Positions 61,779-64,000 of a stretch of 64,000 bases of DNA are shown piece by piece; position 1 is the stretch's first letter, and each line of letters begins with the position of its first letter. Under the pieces are notes generated by a model that saw only the letters and a program-made list of their open reading frames with translations, was not told the DNA's origin and did no database searches. Made by a program: the position numbers and the translations under genes. Source of the DNA: Gimesia sp. (GTDB lineage Bacteria > Planctomycetota > Planctomycetia > Planctomycetales > Planctomycetaceae); the NCBI RefSeq assembly GCF_040219335.1, contig NZ_JAVJSQ010000019.1:124001-188000 (forward strand), given 5' to 3'.

Positions 61779-63938
61779 ATGTTGGATAAAGGTGCGCCCA
61801 TTATCTGTTTACAGTTCAGAAATGATCGATTCACGCTCATCATCGGCTGGCTGATACTGCCATCTCTGCTGCTGATTCCCAGAGAGCTTCCCGGGCAAGT
61901 CGCTGTCGAAGTTGACATGGCAGCAGCTGCAGTGCAGACCCCCGAGACGTCGCCTCACAAGATTCCGGGTTTCAGTATTTCCGTCGATGAAAAGAAACTG
62001 AATCTGCTGGATGACTTTGAACGTTATGTGCGCCATCAGATGTGGGAAAAAGCACTAACGACGATCAAGGATCTGTCTGCTTCTCAGTCCAGTTCCGCCC
62101 TGCTCCCCACGCATGATGGTTTTCTGATCGATGCGAATCAGCGGATCTTTCGAGCCCTGACTTCACTACCACCCGCAGGACGAGAAGCATATCGACTTTT
62201 CTATGATGGCAAGGCACGTAAGGAGTTTGCTGAGCTCTCGGAAAAACATCCGCTGCATTCCGCTGATGCCGAAAAGCGGGCAACCGAGATTTATTACCAG
62301 TATTTTCTGACCTCCATTGGCGATGAAGTCGCTGACCTGCTGGGAAATCAGGCTTTTGAACGGGGCGATTTTCTTCAGGCGGCCGAATACTGGCGCTCGA
62401 TTCTGGAGCATCATCCCGATACCAGCCTGCCGGAACTGGATTTGAATGTGAAGCATGCGCTGGCATTGATCCGGGGGGCACAAATCAAACGGGCTGCTGC
62501 AGCGATTGAGGTGATCGCGCAACAGTTTCCTGGCCAGAAAGTGACTCTGGGAGGCAATGCCCTTGATCCGGTTCCCTATCTGAAATCTTTACTGCCCGAG
62601 CAGAACGTATCTTCTGTTGCTTCTTCGAATTCCAATGAACGAAAGCTGGTCTCTCAGTCATTCCAGTTACCCGATTCTGATTCTCAACCACACTGGCAGT
62701 TACATTATCTGGATCAGAGTGTGGAACAGGCGCTGCAGAATTCTCAATCAGATTATTACGGCCGCAGCAAATCGTATGCAACCTACGTGCCTCCCATTGC
62801 CGTTGATCAGCAGCATGCCTATGTAAATTATTATGGTGTCTGTTTTGGTCTCGATTTGAAGTCCGGGAAGCTGCTCTGGAGGAACGCGAAATTCAAGGAT
62901 CTGGGAAATCATTTCAACAACTATAGTTTTCATCAGTCCAGCCATCTCAATCAGTATCATATTGCTGTGAGTGGAGATTATGTCCTGGCCACGCTGATCC
63001 CTCAGAAGGAAATGAACCGCTACCGTGCCTGTTATCGGCTGGTTGCCTATCAGAAAAAGACGGGTAAACAACTCTGGCAAACCAGTGTGAATAACGAAAG
63101 CTATATCTGTGAGCCTCTGGTAGTTGCAGAGCAGATTTATACGATCTCGCACCAGCAGAACAGTAAACAACTCAATTTGAGTTGCCTGTCGTTGAAGACG
63201 GGAAAGAAGGAGTGGGGGATTCCCCTGGGATCTGTCGTGGCAGGCAGTTCTACAAACGGGATGGAAGATATGCCCTCTCCCGTACTCAAGCTGAATGGAG
63301 AGTCACTTCTGGTACTCACTAATAATGGGGCTCTGTTTGATGTTTCCTTGCCTGGAAGATCGATCAACTGGGTATTCCGGTATCCCTATCCCGTCAATCA
63401 GTCGACCTCCAACAATTACTATGCTGCTGCCAATGAGGAAGTACAACTGCATTCCAGAGGGCAGATGTACTGCGACAATAATTTGCTCTATTTCAAAGAA
63501 GAAGGCGCCAGCGAAGTCTATGCGCTGGATCTGGCTACCAAAAAAGTGGTCTGGAAACGTCCCATCAAAGTGGCTGCTCAACTGGTGGGAATTGATCATC
63601 AAAATGTCTACCTGCTCTCCAGGGAACTGGAGGCCTTGAGTCGTGAAACAAGCCGATTAAACTGGGCTGTTTCTCTGCCCATCGCGGCGGGAGGCTTGAG
63701 TGCCGTCATCGATCCGCAGCACGCCTGGATATTTACCAGTCGGGGTATCTTCGAAATTTCGAAATCAAACGGGGATATTCTTGATATTTATCGCGGGCAC
63801 GATCTGAGTTCGTTGGGGGGGGCGATCAGTCTGAAACAGGGATTAATGCTTTGTATTTCCAATCAGGCTGTGACCGCATACCCCTCCACTCCCGCTGGAA
63901 AACAGAAGTCAAAAGAAACACCAACATCAGAACCTTAA
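61779..63938 (+). CDS. PQQ-type beta-propeller (BamB-like) exported protein
   Basis: 719 residues, ATG 61779. A hydrophobic segment near residues 23-36 (LIIGWLILPSLLLIPREL) suggests a signal anchor. An N-terminal helical part of about 250 residues, with TPR-like patterns (AAEYWRSILEHHPDTSLPEL), leads to a PQQ-like propeller with repeats such as GLDLKSGKLLWRNAKF, VAYQKKTGKQLWQTSV, VYALDLATKKVVWKRPI and ALSRETSRLNWAVSLPI. No PQQ or catalytic residues are seen; a scaffold role is likely. It ends shortly before the window end. Confidence 0.8.
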   Translation: MLDKGAPIICLQFRNDRFTLIIGWLILPSLLLIPRELPGQVAVEVDMAAAAVQTPETSPHKIPGFSISVDEKKLNLLDDFERYVRHQMWEKALTTIKDLSASQSSSALLPTHDGFLIDANQRIFRALTSLPPAGREAYRLFYDGKARKEFAELSEKHPLHSADAEKRATEIYYQYFLTSIGDEVADLLGNQAFERGDFLQAAEYWRSILEHHPDTSLPELDLNVKHALALIRGAQIKRAAAAIEVIAQQFPGQKVTLGGNALDPVPYLKSLLPEQNVSSVASSNSNERKLVSQSFQLPDSDSQPHWQLHYLDQSVEQALQNSQSDYYGRSKSYATYVPPIAVDQQHAYVNYYGVCFGLDLKSGKLLWRNAKFKDLGNHFNNYSFHQSSHLNQYHIAVSGDYVLATLIPQKEMNRYRACYRLVAYQKKTGKQLWQTSVNNESYICEPLVVAEQIYTISHQQNSKQLNLSCLSLKTGKKEWGIPLGSVVAGSSTNGMEDMPSPVLKLNGESLLVLTNNGALFDVSLPGRSINWVFRYPYPVNQSTSNNYYAAANEEVQLHSRGQMYCDNNLLYFKEEGASEVYALDLATKKVVWKRPIKVAAQLVGIDHQNVYLLSRELEALSRETSRLNWAVSLPIAAGGLSAVIDPQHAWIFTSRGIFEISKSNGDILDIYRGHDLSSLGGAISLKQGLMLCISNQAVTAYPSTPAGKQKSKETPTSEP

Positions 63939-63943
63939 TCAGA

Positions 63944-64000
63944 TGGAATGTAATATGTGTGGTAAGTTACTCCTGTCACAAAGTCGAAGCTTGTTTTTAC
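63944..64000 (+). CDS. Possible 5' end of a further gene, truncated by the window
   Basis: An ATG at 63944, five bases after the PQQ-type stop, opens MECNMCGKLLLSQSRS; an in-frame ATG at 63956 is an alternative. The frame is open to the window edge but only 19 codons are visible, so the call is weak. Confidence 0.25.

Overview
The window reads as chromosomal DNA of a planctomycete, most likely a Gimesia-like member of the Planctomycetales. The evidence is gene content, not a database match. Two DUF1549/DUF1553 cytochrome proteins are each followed by a DUF1501 protein. There is a DUF1559 pseudopilin, a TIGR03067-type protein, secreted FAD oxidoreductases, a redoxin/haem/PHM-like fusion and EF-hand tails on secreted enzymes. 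Coding density is moderate and leaders are long. I found no rRNA, tRNA, CRISPR array or transposase.

Region 1-12.2 kb: the end of a Gly/Tyr-rich secreted protein, a small secreted protein built of 21-residue repeats, a divergent pyruvate-kinase-like protein overlapping a GNAT acetyltransferase, a thiamine-binding-like protein, a DUF6122 membrane protein, and a catabolic block. In that block a minus-strand operon (symporter, FAD oxidoreductase, sialidase-like protein, joined by 4-nt overlaps) is divergent from an AraC-type regulator and faces a second FAD oxidoreductase with an EF-hand tail. 12.2-21.2 kb: a run of small proteins of unknown function. It includes two zinc-ribbon candidates and an alternating array of DUF4328 membrane proteins and a second, unnamed membrane family (order D-X-D-X-X), then a 1.07-kb gap with twin hairpins.

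21.4-35.3 kb: a 1018-residue hybrid histidine kinase, tandem secreted paralogues, a trans-aconitate methyltransferase-like enzyme, a PhyH dioxygenase, a YdeP/FdhF-type molybdoenzyme, the redoxin/cytochrome/PHM-like fusion and an RND/MMPL transporter. 35.5-41 kb: a DUF1549/DUF1553 plus DUF1501 pair and an M14-type carboxypeptidase. 41-45.9 kb (minus strand): a deoxyhypusine-synthase-like gene and an upstream speD homologue. They are separated by a nested hairpin plus T-run, and speD is preceded by a long leader that can fold into a pseudoknot. Beyond it lie a Met/His-rich DUF1559 pseudopilin, a Cys-rich exported protein and an alpha/beta hydrolase.

46.2-50.8 kb: a CheX phosphatase fused to a receiver whose phospho-acceptor is Glu, then a pteridine-reductase-like SDR, an exported polysaccharide-pyruvyl-transferase-like protein, folB and folK. 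51-54.2 kb: three Tad-type proteins (two TadE-like and one VWA/TadG-like). 54.6-64 kb: a 1721-residue cytochrome/WD40/DUF1549/DUF1553 protein, its DUF1501 partner, a PQQ-type beta-propeller protein and the start of a possible further gene at the edge.

The most interesting points are the SpeD/DHS pair with its structured leaders (SpeD keeps its processing and catalytic residues but has a changed substrate-pocket motif), the D-X-D-X-X membrane array, and the CheX/pseudo-receiver fusion. All functional statements rest on reading translated sequence by eye; no searches were run.
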